Positions 1 to 6,178 of a stretch of DNA of 6,548 nt are shown in pieces. This stretch comes from Actinomycetota bacterium. GTDB lineage: Bacteria; Actinomycetota; Humimicrobiia; Humimicrobiales; Humimicrobiaceae. A program made the position numbers and the translations under genes. Under the pieces are notes generated by a model, which had not been told where the DNA came from, did not search any database, and saw nothing but the letters and a program-made list of their open reading frames with translations. The stretch covers positions 1 through 6,548 of the forward strand of contig JAQUMQ010000080.1 of the NCBI GenBank assembly GCA_028718045.1, in the 5' to 3' direction. Every line of letters starts with the position of its first letter. Position 1 is the first letter of the stretch.

Positions 1-626
1 TCATTTCTTACAAATACTGTTGCCAGCGTGATTATAGTTCCGACAGCTATTACGATAACCGTCCATATCTGATCACTGATTCCGAATCTGTTCCAATTAA
101 TCTTTACAAGAAAAGCCGTAATATTTGCAATTGTGGCAATTGTAATCCATCCTATGTAAACGCTAAATGGAATATTCACAAAAATTTTTTCTGAATTTTT
201 TATGCCTGGTCTTCCTGTACCGAGTCTTACATAAATTGCTGCAAGACTTATGAAAAGCAAGACCATTATTATAAGAGAAAGCCATACTACTTCATAATGC
301 CACGTAATTATCCAAGCAATATTTAAAATACATGAAATGAAAAACAATATGCCGATTTTTTCAATAATTCCTCTTTCGCTTGCACTTTTTCTGAAAGCTA
401 TCGCAAATTGATATATCATAAACAGAAACAACAGTATATAGATGATTCCCCAGATCGAAAATGTTATTCCTGCCGGAACAAACAAGTTAGGATACTTGTC
501 CGAAAGTTCCTGAGTAGTCCTGTTGTTTATAGGCAATAATACCGCAAGAGCATTAACGGCAACCATCGCCAAAAATCCGATAAGATTAAGAAATGAATAA
601 ATTATTCTTGAAGACTTTTTCAACAT
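1..626 (-). CDS. TspO/MBR-related tryptophan-rich membrane protein (C-terminus cut by window edge)
   Basis: An open frame runs from an ATG at 624-626 to the left edge without a stop, giving 208 whole codons. The start is supported by AAAGGA at 631-636, four bases upstream of the ATG. The protein is strongly hydrophobic, with about six predicted membrane segments: roughly residues 9-31, 50-76, 89-109, 113-132, 151-174 and 188-206. The stretch VPAGITFSIWGIIYILL (50-66) matches the P-x-G...W conserved start of TspO/MBR proteins, and LNIAWIITWH (101-110) and SVYIGWITIATIAN (155-168) resemble their later helices. TspO relatives bind porphyrins or similar ligands, but this longer Firmicute branch is usually named only 'tryptophan-rich sensory protein', with no tested role. 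It lies 159 bases downstream of the HAD gene and has its own candidate promoter, so it may be a separate unit. The family call is fairly firm; the function is unknown. Confidence 0.75.
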   Translation of the reverse strand, partial: MLKKSSRIIYSFLNLIGFLAMVAVNALAVLLPINNRTTQELSDKYPNLFVPAGITFSIWGIIYILLFLFMIYQFAIAFRKSASERGIIEKIGILFFISCILNIAWIITWHYEVVWLSLIIMVLLFISLAAIYVRLGTGRPGIKNSEKIFVNIPFSVYIGWITIATIANITAFLVKINWNRFGISDQIWTVIVIAVGTIITLATVFVRN

Positions 627-684
627 GAGTTCCTTTCTTCTTACTTTTTATTTAAAAAACAGAAGAAAAACAGATGTTGTACAT

Positions 685-713
685 ATTATATTATTAAACA
701 GTTGATTTATAAA
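685..713 (-). promoter_or_regulatory. Candidate sigma-A promoter of the TspO-like gene
   Basis: On the minus strand a perfect TATAAT (685-690) lies 17 bases after TTTATA (708-713), which matches four of six bases of the TTGACA consensus. A transcript would begin near 678 and have a leader of about 50 bases before the ATG at 626. This is inferred from base matches only; in such AT-rich DNA chance matches are common. Confidence 0.45.
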
Positions 714-785
714 TAAATTCAGATACTTTTTTGGATGACGCAACAGATAAATTTAATTTTACGCGATCAGTCGATGCGGTAATTT

Positions 786-1412
786 TCAGGAAGTCAAGCA
801 GCTTGATAAATCAGATGGTTTATTGAACAGGTAATCAGGATTGCTGTCGCTTAACGAATCGGCAGAATCAAATCCCCAGGATACGGCAGCTATCTTTACG
901 CCTATTCTTTTACACGCAATTATATCCCTCACCTCATCGCCCACATACAAGATTTCATCTTTCGATAAATTGTGTTTTTTTAATAATTTGATTATTGTCA
1001 AATCCTTTTTTAGAATATTTGAAGAAGAATAAATGCCTTTAAAAAATGAAATACCGTTAAGTTTCAAAAATTTATTGATGTTGCTGACTGAATTAGACGA
1101 GAGTATAAACATATTTATTCTTCTGTCAGCTAGTTCGGAAAGAATGCAAGGAATACCTTCTTTAAACTTTATCTCTGAAATAAAGGAAGAATAAACATTC
1201 TTGGCCTCGACAGACATTGATATCAGTTTCCTCATGGGTACGCCAAGCTTTCTCATTTTTTGTTTTAAGGGGAGTGTTTTTATTGCCTCAAAACCTTCCT
1301 TATCAAGCTTGGATATGTTGTATTTTTTTGCAAAATAACTGTAAAGCTTGCTTATGGCGCTGCTTGAATCAACAAGGGTTCCGTCAAAATCAAAAATGAT
1401 GTTTCTTATCAA
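786..1412 (-). CDS. HAD-superfamily phosphatase (phosphoglycolate phosphatase-like), TTG start
   Basis: This 208-residue protein carries the full HAD catalytic set. Motif I is DFDGT (residues 8-12), with D8 as the expected nucleophile and D10 as the acid/base. Motif II is at ILSSNS (103-108), motif III is a lysine at 135 or 136, and motif IV is VGDEVRD (157-163), giving the Mg-binding acidic residues. The helical stretch between motifs I and II (about 15-90) looks like a small C1-type cap, as in phosphoglycolate phosphatases and related haloacid dehalogenase-like hydrolases. The family removes phosphate from small cytoplasmic metabolites; the substrate cannot be read from the sequence. The start codon is TTG at 1410-1412, chosen because AAAAGGAG (1423-1430) lies 10 bases upstream and motif I must sit near the N-terminus. 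The gene follows yhhQ by 62 bases on the same strand, probably in one operon. Family call firm, substrate unknown. Confidence 0.88.
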   Translation of the reverse strand: MIRNIIFDFDGTLVDSSSAISKLYSYFAKKYNISKLDKEGFEAIKTLPLKQKMRKLGVPMRKLISMSVEAKNVYSSFISEIKFKEGIPCILSELADRRINMFILSSNSVSNINKFLKLNGISFFKGIYSSSNILKKDLTIIKLLKKHNLSKDEILYVGDEVRDIIACKRIGVKIAAVSWGFDSADSLSDSNPDYLFNKPSDLSSCLTS

Positions 1413-1422
1413 TCTATTTTGT

Positions 1423-1430
1423 CTCCTTTT
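1423..1430 (-). promoter_or_regulatory. Ribosome binding site fixing the TTG start of the HAD gene
   Basis: On the minus strand AAAAGGAG lies 10 bases before the TTG at 1412. No ATG or GTG in this frame precedes the DFDGT motif, so this site decides the start. Confidence 0.75.
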
Positions 1431-1443
1431 AAATCCTGCCTTG

Positions 1444-1463
1444 CTGATTTTTAGAAAAACCAG
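1444..1463. repeat. 20-base imperfect inverted repeat between yhhQ and the HAD gene
   Basis: Read on the minus strand, CTGGTTTTT pairs with AAAAATCAG around a four-base loop, giving eight base pairs including one G-T wobble. In the yhhQ-to-HAD direction the hairpin is not followed by a T-run, so it does not look like an intrinsic terminator. It could pause or process the shared transcript, or be chance in A/T-rich spacer DNA. Confidence 0.35.
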
Positions 1464-1474
1464 ATTTTTAATCC

Positions 1475-2224
1475 CTAGTTTATTTTAAACGGATTAAAAT
1501 TGGTTTTATAATCATAATAGTCTTCGTTTTCCCTGCGCTTTAGCAATCCCACTACCTTGTATGTGATAGGAGTCATTATCATCTCAAGCCCGACTTTAAA
1601 TATATAATTCGAAATAATTATCGAAAACAAGAGCTTGTTCGAATAAAATCCAAAAAATGCTATAAAGCAAAATAAGATGGTATCTATCATTTCGCCTACG
1701 ACCGTCGATCCTATGGTCCTTGTCCACAGCCACTTGCCTTTGGTTAATATCTTCATTTTGGCAAGTATATAAGAATTGGAAAACTCGCCTGCAAAATATG
1801 CCACAAGAGAGGCGCCAACTATCCTTGGTGTTTGCCCAAGTATCGACATATATGCATCTTGTAGATTCCATCCTTCGGCAGATCTTGACAATCCTATCAG
1901 CCATAGAATAAAAGACATCAGAAACGCACTGAAAAAACCGACCCATATCGCTTTTCTGGCTCTCCTGTATCCATAAACTTCGGTCAATATATCTCCGAAA
2001 ATATATGAAAGCGGAAATATTATCGTCCCCCCGTCAAAAGTGAATTTCCATATCTGAGTTATTTTCGTGGATGCTATGTTCGAGATAAGAAGAACAGCCA
2101 CGAATAATCCTAATATGATATCAAAATATTTATATGGTTTTGCGAAATCCTCCGCATATGTTTGAAGAGTATTGCTTATCTTCTTTTTAAGGATATCATT
2201 TTTAATATTTTTTTTATTATTCAT
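1475..2224 (-). CDS. yhhQ: YhhQ/VUT-family queuosine precursor transporter
   Basis: This 249-residue inner-membrane protein belongs to the YhhQ family (DUF165, 'VUT'), members of which import the queuosine precursors preQ0 and preQ1 for tRNA wobble modification. Family marks visible here are FGDILTEVYGYRRARKA (76-92), with the acidic residues of the first conserved loop, YFAGEFSNSY (143-152) and VVGEMIDT (175-182). About six hydrophobic segments are seen, near residues 33-55, 65-82, 92-112, 135-155, 172-192 and 196-225. The lysine-rich N-terminus (1-30) and charged tail (230-249) make it a little longer than many relatives. The ATG at 2222-2224 has only a weak site, GGGA, about seven bases upstream. 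I saw no preQ1 riboswitch in the leader and no queuosine-synthesis gene nearby, so a role in salvage is inferred from the family alone. The HAD gene lies downstream on the same strand. Confidence 0.9.
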   Translation of the reverse strand: MNNKKNIKNDILKKKISNTLQTYAEDFAKPYKYFDIILGLFVAVLLISNIASTKITQIWKFTFDGGTIIFPLSYIFGDILTEVYGYRRARKAIWVGFFSAFLMSFILWLIGLSRSAEGWNLQDAYMSILGQTPRIVGASLVAYFAGEFSNSYILAKMKILTKGKWLWTRTIGSTVVGEMIDTILFCFIAFFGFYSNKLLFSIIISNYIFKVGLEMIMTPITYKVVGLLKRRENEDYYDYKTNFNPFKIN

Positions 2225-2336
2225 AAATTTTCCCGTTTAGAATCCAAAGTTTCGGCATTCGAGCAATATAAATAATTAATTAATAAGACTATAAAATCAA
2301 GTTTGAATTATTATTCTATAATATTAAAATAAAAAT

Positions 2337-2351
2337 GACTATTTTTTAGTC
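2337..2351. repeat. Short perfect inverted repeat beside the forward promoter
   Basis: GACTA and TAGTC form a five-base-pair perfect dyad around five T's on the plus strand. It ends seven bases upstream of the -35 element of the forward promoter, in the divergent region between yhhQ and the small membrane protein gene. It might be an operator half-site pair or a weak hairpin in the yhhQ leader; chance is a real alternative at this size. Confidence 0.25.
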
Positions 2352-2358
2352 CCGCACT

Positions 2359-2387
2359 TTGTAATAATAAACAATAAAATATATAAT
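2359..2387 (+). promoter_or_regulatory. Sigma-A-type promoter of the 81-residue membrane protein gene
   Basis: TTGTAA (2359-2364) and a perfect TATAAT (2382-2387) are separated by exactly 17 bases. Transcription would begin near 2394, leaving a leader of about 63 bases before the ATG at 2457. This is the best-formed promoter in the window and supports the forward gene being real and separately expressed. Confidence 0.65.
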
Positions 2388-2456
2388 GAAAGCACAAAAA
2401 TATCTAATATATGTTGCAACTTATCTTATAAACTATTTGGTTTTCGGAGGTTCCAA

Positions 2457-2702
2457 ATGACTGACAATAAAGAAAAATGCAAAAAAGTAGATCCTAAAAT
2501 AGTTGCTTACATCGCAGGCGGAGCGGTAATAGGCGGCATCATCGGATATATCATAAACAAGGTTGGTTTTAAAAATGTTGCAAAAATGTTAAAAGATAAA
2601 AATATAATTTCCTCAAATATAGGCAAATTTTTTGAGGATTTTGATTTAAAATCCTTCACCTCGAAGGGCACCGCTGATTTTGACGATATCAGCGAAGATT
2701 AA
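2457..2702 (+). CDS. Small glycine-zipper membrane protein, function unknown
   Basis: I do not recognise this 81-residue protein. It has a lysine-rich, cytosol-type N-terminus (1-14, with one Cys at 8) and one hydrophobic segment at about 15-35 that contains AGGAVIGGIIG, a glycine-zipper pattern typical of helix packing or oligomerisation. A basic amphipathic stretch (36-50) follows, then an acidic, serine-rich tail ending in DFDDISED. The overall shape recalls YtxH-like small membrane proteins, but the sequence is too short to claim membership. GGAGG lies five to six bases before the ATG and a good promoter sits upstream, so it is very likely translated. It is the only plus-strand gene here: divergent from yhhQ and convergent with the two-helix membrane protein gene 57 bases away. 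Being a real gene is well supported; its role is not. Confidence 0.75.
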   Translation: MTDNKEKCKKVDPKIVAYIAGGAVIGGIIGYIINKVGFKNVAKMLKDKNIISSNIGKFFEDFDLKSFTSKGTADFDDISED

Positions 2703-2759
2703 TTGCTTTATCTGATAAAATACTTTTGTTATGTTCTTTAAAATACTTTTAAATTATAT

Positions 2760-3086
2760 TTATTGCTGTTGCGGAGGAATAGCATTTACATCTTTCCCTC
2801 TGGGAGCTTTTCTTATTACCATAAAGTAATAAACAAGACCGGCAACACCGCTTAAACCGACTACCCAACTTACAAGCAAAATTACAAGCCATGTCGTTTT
2901 TGAACTTTCGGTGGCATTGGGAAATTCTTCGTTTTTCCTTTGAGCGCAATCAACAATAGCAATAATCCAAAAAACAAAAAGAGCCAGGGCAACAAGTGCA
3001 AAAACAATCCAAAAACATACCATAAACCAACCCAAACCCATTGCTGCCGCGGTTACAGCTCTATCAGTAGTATCTGCAATTAACAT
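2760..3086 (-). CDS. Two-helix membrane protein resembling the PLDc_N module
   Basis: This 108-residue protein has a long hydrophobic first region (about 12-46) and a second membrane helix (66-90). Between them is a polar loop rich in charged residues (QRKNEEFPNATESSK). The order FWIIAIVDCAQRK, loop, KTTWLVILL, G, VYYFMVIRK is the pattern of the PLDc_N domain, the membrane anchor found at the N-terminus of cardiolipin synthases and also as stand-alone small proteins. No phospholipase HKD motif is present, so it is not itself an enzyme of that type. The tail ends in a Pro/Gln run, IPPQQQ. The ATG at 3084-3086 is backed by a strong AAGGAGG five to six bases upstream. It lies 97 bases downstream of the lipoprotein gene on the same strand. 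Membrane topology is firm; the domain assignment is by eye and moderate; function unknown. Confidence 0.72.
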   Translation of the reverse strand: MLIADTTDRAVTAAAMGLGWFMVCFWIVFALVALALFVFWIIAIVDCAQRKNEEFPNATESSKTTWLVILLVSWVVGLSGVAGLVYYFMVIRKAPRGKDVNAIPPQQQ

Positions 3087-3183
3087 TCTAACCTCCTTCG
3101 GTATTAGCTTTTTGACATTACAATACTGTTGGTAAAAATTAAACTTATCTAAAAAACACTGCCCTGCAATTCAATCGCTGCAA

Positions 3184-3678
3184 TTATTTTTGCAACGTCT
3201 TTGAGCTTGCCCAAAGACCTGCTATCGTCATTTTTCCGTTTTCATCTTTGAATACAAATTGAACGGTTACATCACCATTTATTTCCTTGGAAAACTGTGT
3301 TTTATAAAATACGCTGGTATAACCCTTTTCCGTCAAAGTCCTATCAAATTTCAACGAACCTTTTTGATATTCGCCAATTTTATCTATCAATGGCTTGCAT
3401 ATCGCATTTATGAATGCATCTTTATCCGTTGCGTAAGCTTTTCCGGTTTTCGGATCAATTATTTTTTTCATGGCATCTTTGAATTCAGCGTTAAAATACT
3501 GAGAAACCGAGTCATAATCACTTTTATTCATCGCTAAAAGTATTTCTTCGGCAACCGCCATGGAATAATCCGGCTCCACATTACCTCTTTTGGCACACCC
3601 TGTAGAAAACGTTAAAATCAAAACCGGTATGACAATACATATAAATAAAATCAGACTTAATACTTTATTGTTTTTCAC
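3184..3678 (-). CDS. DUF3887-like lipoprotein, GTG start
   Basis: The product (164 residues from the GTG) starts with a basic N-terminus (VKNNK), a hydrophobic signal segment (about 6-24) and a lipobox FSTGC with Cys28, so it should be lipid-anchored on the outer face of the membrane. The mature part begins with a short linker, then AEEILLAMNKSDYDSVSQYFN (an alpha-helical, NTF2-like or DUF3887-like opening). It ends with beta-type segments: VFYKTQF, VTVQFVF and a final GKMTIAGLWASS, where the terminal 'G-x-W' strand is typical of DUF3887. Such proteins have no tested function. The start is taken at GTG 3676-3678 because GGGAG (3684-3688) is five bases from it; the TTG one codon upstream would be only two bases from that site. 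It may share a transcript with the downstream PLDc_N-like gene. The upstream CBS gene ends 70 bases away. Confidence 0.78.
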   Translation of the reverse strand: MKNNKVLSLILFICIVIPVLILTFSTGCAKRGNVEPDYSMAVAEEILLAMNKSDYDSVSQYFNAEFKDAMKKIIDPKTGKAYATDKDAFINAICKPLIDKIGEYQKGSLKFDRTLTEKGYTSVFYKTQFSKEINGDVTVQFVFKDENGKMTIAGLWASSKTLQK

Positions 3679-3683
3679 CAATT

Positions 3684-3688
3684 CTCCC
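3684..3688 (-). promoter_or_regulatory. Ribosome binding site choosing GTG over TTG for the lipoprotein
   Basis: GGGAG on the minus strand is five bases before GTG (3678) but only two before the adjacent in-frame TTG (3681). The spacing favours the GTG start. Confidence 0.6.
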
Positions 3689-3748
3689 GTTGTTATCTTT
3701 TAACTATTTTGTCGCTATAAACTATAATACTATTAAAAATATTTTTTA

Positions 3749-4213
3749 TCATTTATTTTGAACCATCGATTTTACTATATCCGCTCTTGTAATTATTCCT
3801 ATAGGTTCGCCCCCTTGAGAAATGACGGGAATTCTATTCACCTTATTATTTACCATTAAATTTACGACATCTTCGACCAATGTTTCGGGAAAGCATGAAA
3901 CAACTTTGGTGGTCATTATTTCAGAAACTTTAATTGCCAGATGCTTTTTTAAGCTATTTTTGAATTTTGTAAGACTTTCAAGATAAATTATACTGTCTAA
4001 TAATTTAAAATATCTTGGAAAATGTAAATCTGTGTTCTTGACAATAACATCGCCTTCTGTCGCAATTCCAACCATTTTGCCTTCATCATTTACAACAGGA
4101 ACTCCGCTTATATTGTTATCTATAAGCAACTCTGAAAGTTGCTTGATAGAAGCCCCTTGATTTATCGTAACTACTTTCTTGGTCATTATATCTTTTGCTA
4201 AAAGATCCACCAT
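3749..4213 (-). CDS. Stand-alone CBS-domain pair protein (adenosyl-nucleotide sensor)
   Basis: The 154-residue protein is two CBS domains and nothing else. CBS1 spans about 1-60, with VKD/AKDIMTKKV at the start and SGVPVVND (36-43). CBS2 spans about 92-152, with VSEIMTTKV (96-104) and NRIPVISQ (126-133). Each keeps the ribose/phosphate-binding pattern G-h-x-T-x-x-D: GIATEGD (49-55) and GIITRAD (139-145). The site is therefore likely to bind an adenine nucleotide such as ATP, AMP or NAD-type ligands, as known for Bateman modules; the actual ligand is not readable. The 30-residue linker (61-91, containing HFPRYFKLLDSIIYLESL) is helical and is commonly seen in clostridial members. GGGAG lies six bases before the ATG at 4211-4213. 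The gene follows nnr by 46 bases with no terminator between, which suggests co-transcription. Family certain; partner and role inferred only. Confidence 0.9.
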   Translation of the reverse strand: MVDLLAKDIMTKKVVTINQGASIKQLSELLIDNNISGVPVVNDEGKMVGIATEGDVIVKNTDLHFPRYFKLLDSIIYLESLTKFKNSLKKHLAIKVSEIMTTKVVSCFPETLVEDVVNLMVNNKVNRIPVISQGGEPIGIITRADIVKSMVQNK

Positions 4214-4259
4214 TTTGGTCTCCCTTGATTTAAAATTATTTTTTTCAATATTAAGTTTT

Positions 4260-5984
4260 TTAATACTTTAATTTTTCTATTTCCAAAAAAACCTTTTTGA
4301 TGCCATCAAGCAAATCCGTCGCAATCATCGATGTTTTGCCGGTCTTTTTACTTATGATATCAGATGCAAAGCCATGAATATAAGCTCCGCAAACTGCTGC
4401 ATTCATAAGACTCATCCCTTGGCATAAAAGCGAACCGATCACCCCAGTCAAAATATCACCGGTTCCGGCAGTTGCGAGAGCGAAATCCCCGGTAGGGTTT
4501 ATGAAACTTATATTATCGCTATTCGTTATCAAAGTTCCGGGACCTTTCAAAACCGAAACAACCTTAAATTTTTCCGAAGCTTCCATATTTGTTTCGAGAC
4601 GTTTTTCAAACTCAATCTTTTCCTTTGATAAAATCGACGCAAGTTCTCCGGCATGAGGAGTGATTATCACATGATGAAGCCTGAATAATTCATCGTCTTC
4701 CGTATCCATCGGGCTTGAAAGGGCTTTGAGACCATCTGCATCAAGAACGGTAGGTTTTTTGATTTTTTTCAGTATTTCTCTGATTAGTCTTACCGTGCTA
4801 GGATTTTTTGATATTCCCGGGCCAATGGCAAGAGCATCATATCTTTCGCTTTCTTTGATAATCTCATCCAAAGAATTATAATGTATCGAACCTTCCTCGG
4901 TTTGCTCTACCGGAAAAGTCATGACCTCGGTTAGCTTGATTTCGAAAATAGAATTTAATTCCCAGGGACATATTAATGTTACTATTCCGGCACCTGCCCT
5001 CATTGCTGCCTGACAAGTCATTACCGCAGCACCTGTAAAACCCAATGAACCCGCAATTACAAGCAATTTTCCTACACTGTGCTTGTAGGAGGCAGGATTC
5101 CTTTCGGGAATTTTGCTTGCAACCCATTTTATGTCTGCTTCATATATTTTCTCATATTCGCCATAGTATTTTCCAGGGATTCCTATGTTTGCAATCTCTA
5201 CTTCTCCTGCATAAAAAGAACCCGGAAAAACCGCGATCCCAAGTTTTTTTGCTCCGAAAGTTATAGTATGATCGGCCTTTACGGCTTCTCCCAAAACCTT
5301 GCCGTTATCCGAATCTATGCCCGATGGAATGTCCACCGATATGACAGCCGGTTTATCGCTGGCGTTTTTCACATCATTTATAATCCTTATTATTTCTCGC
5401 GCAAAACCTTTTACTTCGTCTCCATGAAGTCCGGTACCAAAAATTGCATCGACAACAAAGCTTGCGTTTTGTAAATTATCCTTAAAATTATTTATACCAT
5501 TTATATCTTCTTTTGAAATAAAATGGATGCCAAGGTTTTTCAGCTTTTCCTTATCTTTAAGTTTTTCAAGTTCATTAAAATAAAACAAGCTGTCTTTTGA
5601 AAATTTATCCCGCACAGTTATGCAATACACATCTATAAAATATCCTTTTTTTACAAGATTGATTGCACAAACAAATCCGTCACCGCCATTATTTCCCCCG
5701 CCACATATAACGGCACCCCTTACATGATTGATTTTTGATTTGTTTACCGGATATTTTTTCAATTCAACATCGTCAAACCAAAAAGAAACATTTTTACCGT
5801 CAATATTATTAAAATGCGAACTTATGAAATCCGATACTTTTGTACCGGCACTTTTCATAAGAGACTTCGAGTCGATCCCTTCTTTAATGCATTTATCGTC
5901 TATTTCGGAAGTATGGCTTCCTTTTAAAATATTGGTCAAATGCGGTTCCTTAAAATTCAAATCTTTGAAATCAAAATAATTCAT
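4260..5984 (-). CDS. nnr: Bifunctional NAD(P)H-hydrate epimerase / ADP-dependent dehydratase
   Basis: Nnr repairs damaged NAD(P)HX: the N-terminal half epimerises R- and S-hydrates and the C-terminal half dehydrates the S form using ADP. With the ATG at 5982-5984 it has 574 residues. Epimerase marks are GGGNNGGDG (95-103), VDAIFGTG (178-185) and VDIPSGID (217-224). Dehydratase (ribokinase-like) marks are GKLLVIAGSLGFTGA (305-319), GPG (388-390), LDADG (414-418), TPHAGE (442-447), LKGPGT (479-484) and ATAGTGD (504-510), with D510 the expected catalytic base. Both halves look intact. About 20 residues (68-87, starting FWFDDVELKKY) are inserted before the GGGNNGGDG loop compared with the compact family form. 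The start is uncertain: TTG at 6053 has no ribosome site; ATG at 5984 has AAAAGG only three bases away; TTG at 5939 has AAGGA seven bases away and matches where the family normally begins. The CBS gene follows 46 bases downstream. Confidence 0.93.
   Translation of the reverse strand: MNYFDFKDLNFKEPHLTNILKGSHTSEIDDKCIKEGIDSKSLMKSAGTKVSDFISSHFNNIDGKNVSFWFDDVELKKYPVNKSKINHVRGAVICGGGNNGGDGFVCAINLVKKGYFIDVYCITVRDKFSKDSLFYFNELEKLKDKEKLKNLGIHFISKEDINGINNFKDNLQNASFVVDAIFGTGLHGDEVKGFAREIIRIINDVKNASDKPAVISVDIPSGIDSDNGKVLGEAVKADHTITFGAKKLGIAVFPGSFYAGEVEIANIGIPGKYYGEYEKIYEADIKWVASKIPERNPASYKHSVGKLLVIAGSLGFTGAAVMTCQAAMRAGAGIVTLICPWELNSIFEIKLTEVMTFPVEQTEEGSIHYNSLDEIIKESERYDALAIGPGISKNPSTVRLIREILKKIKKPTVLDADGLKALSSPMDTEDDELFRLHHVIITPHAGELASILSKEKIEFEKRLETNMEASEKFKVVSVLKGPGTLITNSDNISFINPTGDFALATAGTGDILTGVIGSLLCQGMSLMNAAVCGAYIHGFASDIISKKTGKTSMIATDLLDGIKKVFLEIEKLKY
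5947..5951 (-). promoter_or_regulatory. Possible internal ribosome binding site for a shorter Nnr start
   Basis: AAGGA on the minus strand is seven bases before an in-frame TTG (5937-5939). Starting there would give 559 residues beginning just before ILKGSHTSEIDDK, the segment that matches the usual Nnr N-terminus. These bases also encode Lys-Glu in the longer frame, so the match may be accidental. Confidence 0.35.
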
Positions 5985-6057
5985 ATGCCTTTTATATTTT
6001 CTTAAACAAACTTTTAGAAATATTTTATCATAATTAACGGCAAAACCTTCCAAATAG

Positions 6058-6085
6058 TTTATATAAAAAACATAATTATTTACAG
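6058..6085 (-). promoter_or_regulatory. Candidate promoter for nnr-CBS
   Basis: On the minus strand TATAAA (6058-6063) follows CTGTAA (6080-6085) after 16 bases. The -10 matches five of six consensus bases, the -35 only three. Transcription would begin near 6051, which would exclude the TTG at 6053 as a start codon and favour the ATG at 5984 or the TTG at 5939. Weak evidence in AT-rich DNA. Confidence 0.3.
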
Positions 6086-6128
6086 CACATTAATTCCTTA
6101 ATAACATAAAATTAATTATGCAAAAATT

Positions 6129-6160
6129 ATCATAAAAATAAATAAAAGGCGTACCCTTAT
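6129..6160 (-). terminator. Weak terminator-like hairpin after the P-type ATPase gene
   Basis: Nineteen bases or so past the ATPase stop, AAGG-GTACG-CCTT (6158 down to 6146) can form a four-base-pair stem, extendable by two pairs with a bulge, followed by a T-rich run (TTATTTATTTTT). The stem is short for an intrinsic terminator, but its place between the ATPase and nnr fits a transcript end. Confidence 0.4.
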
Positions 6161-6178
6161 AAAATTTATTGGCAGTTT

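Noticed and set aside
720..785. Hairpin after the HAD gene (CGCAT CGA-CTGA-TCG CG)
   Set aside because: Five pairs with a three-base bulge and no T-tract; too weak to call a terminator.
2336..2362. Minus-strand GCGGGACTAAAAAATAG in the yhhQ leader, reminiscent of the A-rich tail of a preQ1-I riboswitch
   Set aside because: It lies over 100 bases from the start codon, has no matching GGTTCTAGC-like stem, and forms a simple five-base-pair dyad instead.
2688..2750. Possible bidirectional terminator and an 11-base direct repeat (AAAATACTTTT at 2717-2727 and 2740-2750) between the convergent genes
   Set aside because: The ATCAG/CTGAT stem is five pairs with a 19-base loop and no following T-run; the repeat is low-complexity and can arise by chance in AT-rich DNA.
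3140..3195. Terminator-like T-run after the lipoprotein gene
   Set aside because: The only pairing before the T-run is TGCA with TGCA (four pairs), with a direct AATTGCA repeat rather than a usable stem.
6010..6035. Five-codon minus-strand mini-ORF (ATG ATA AAA TAT TTC TAA) upstream of the nnr ATG as a possible leader peptide
   Set aside because: Its only upstream purine site is about 14 bases away, and such tiny ORFs are expected by chance.
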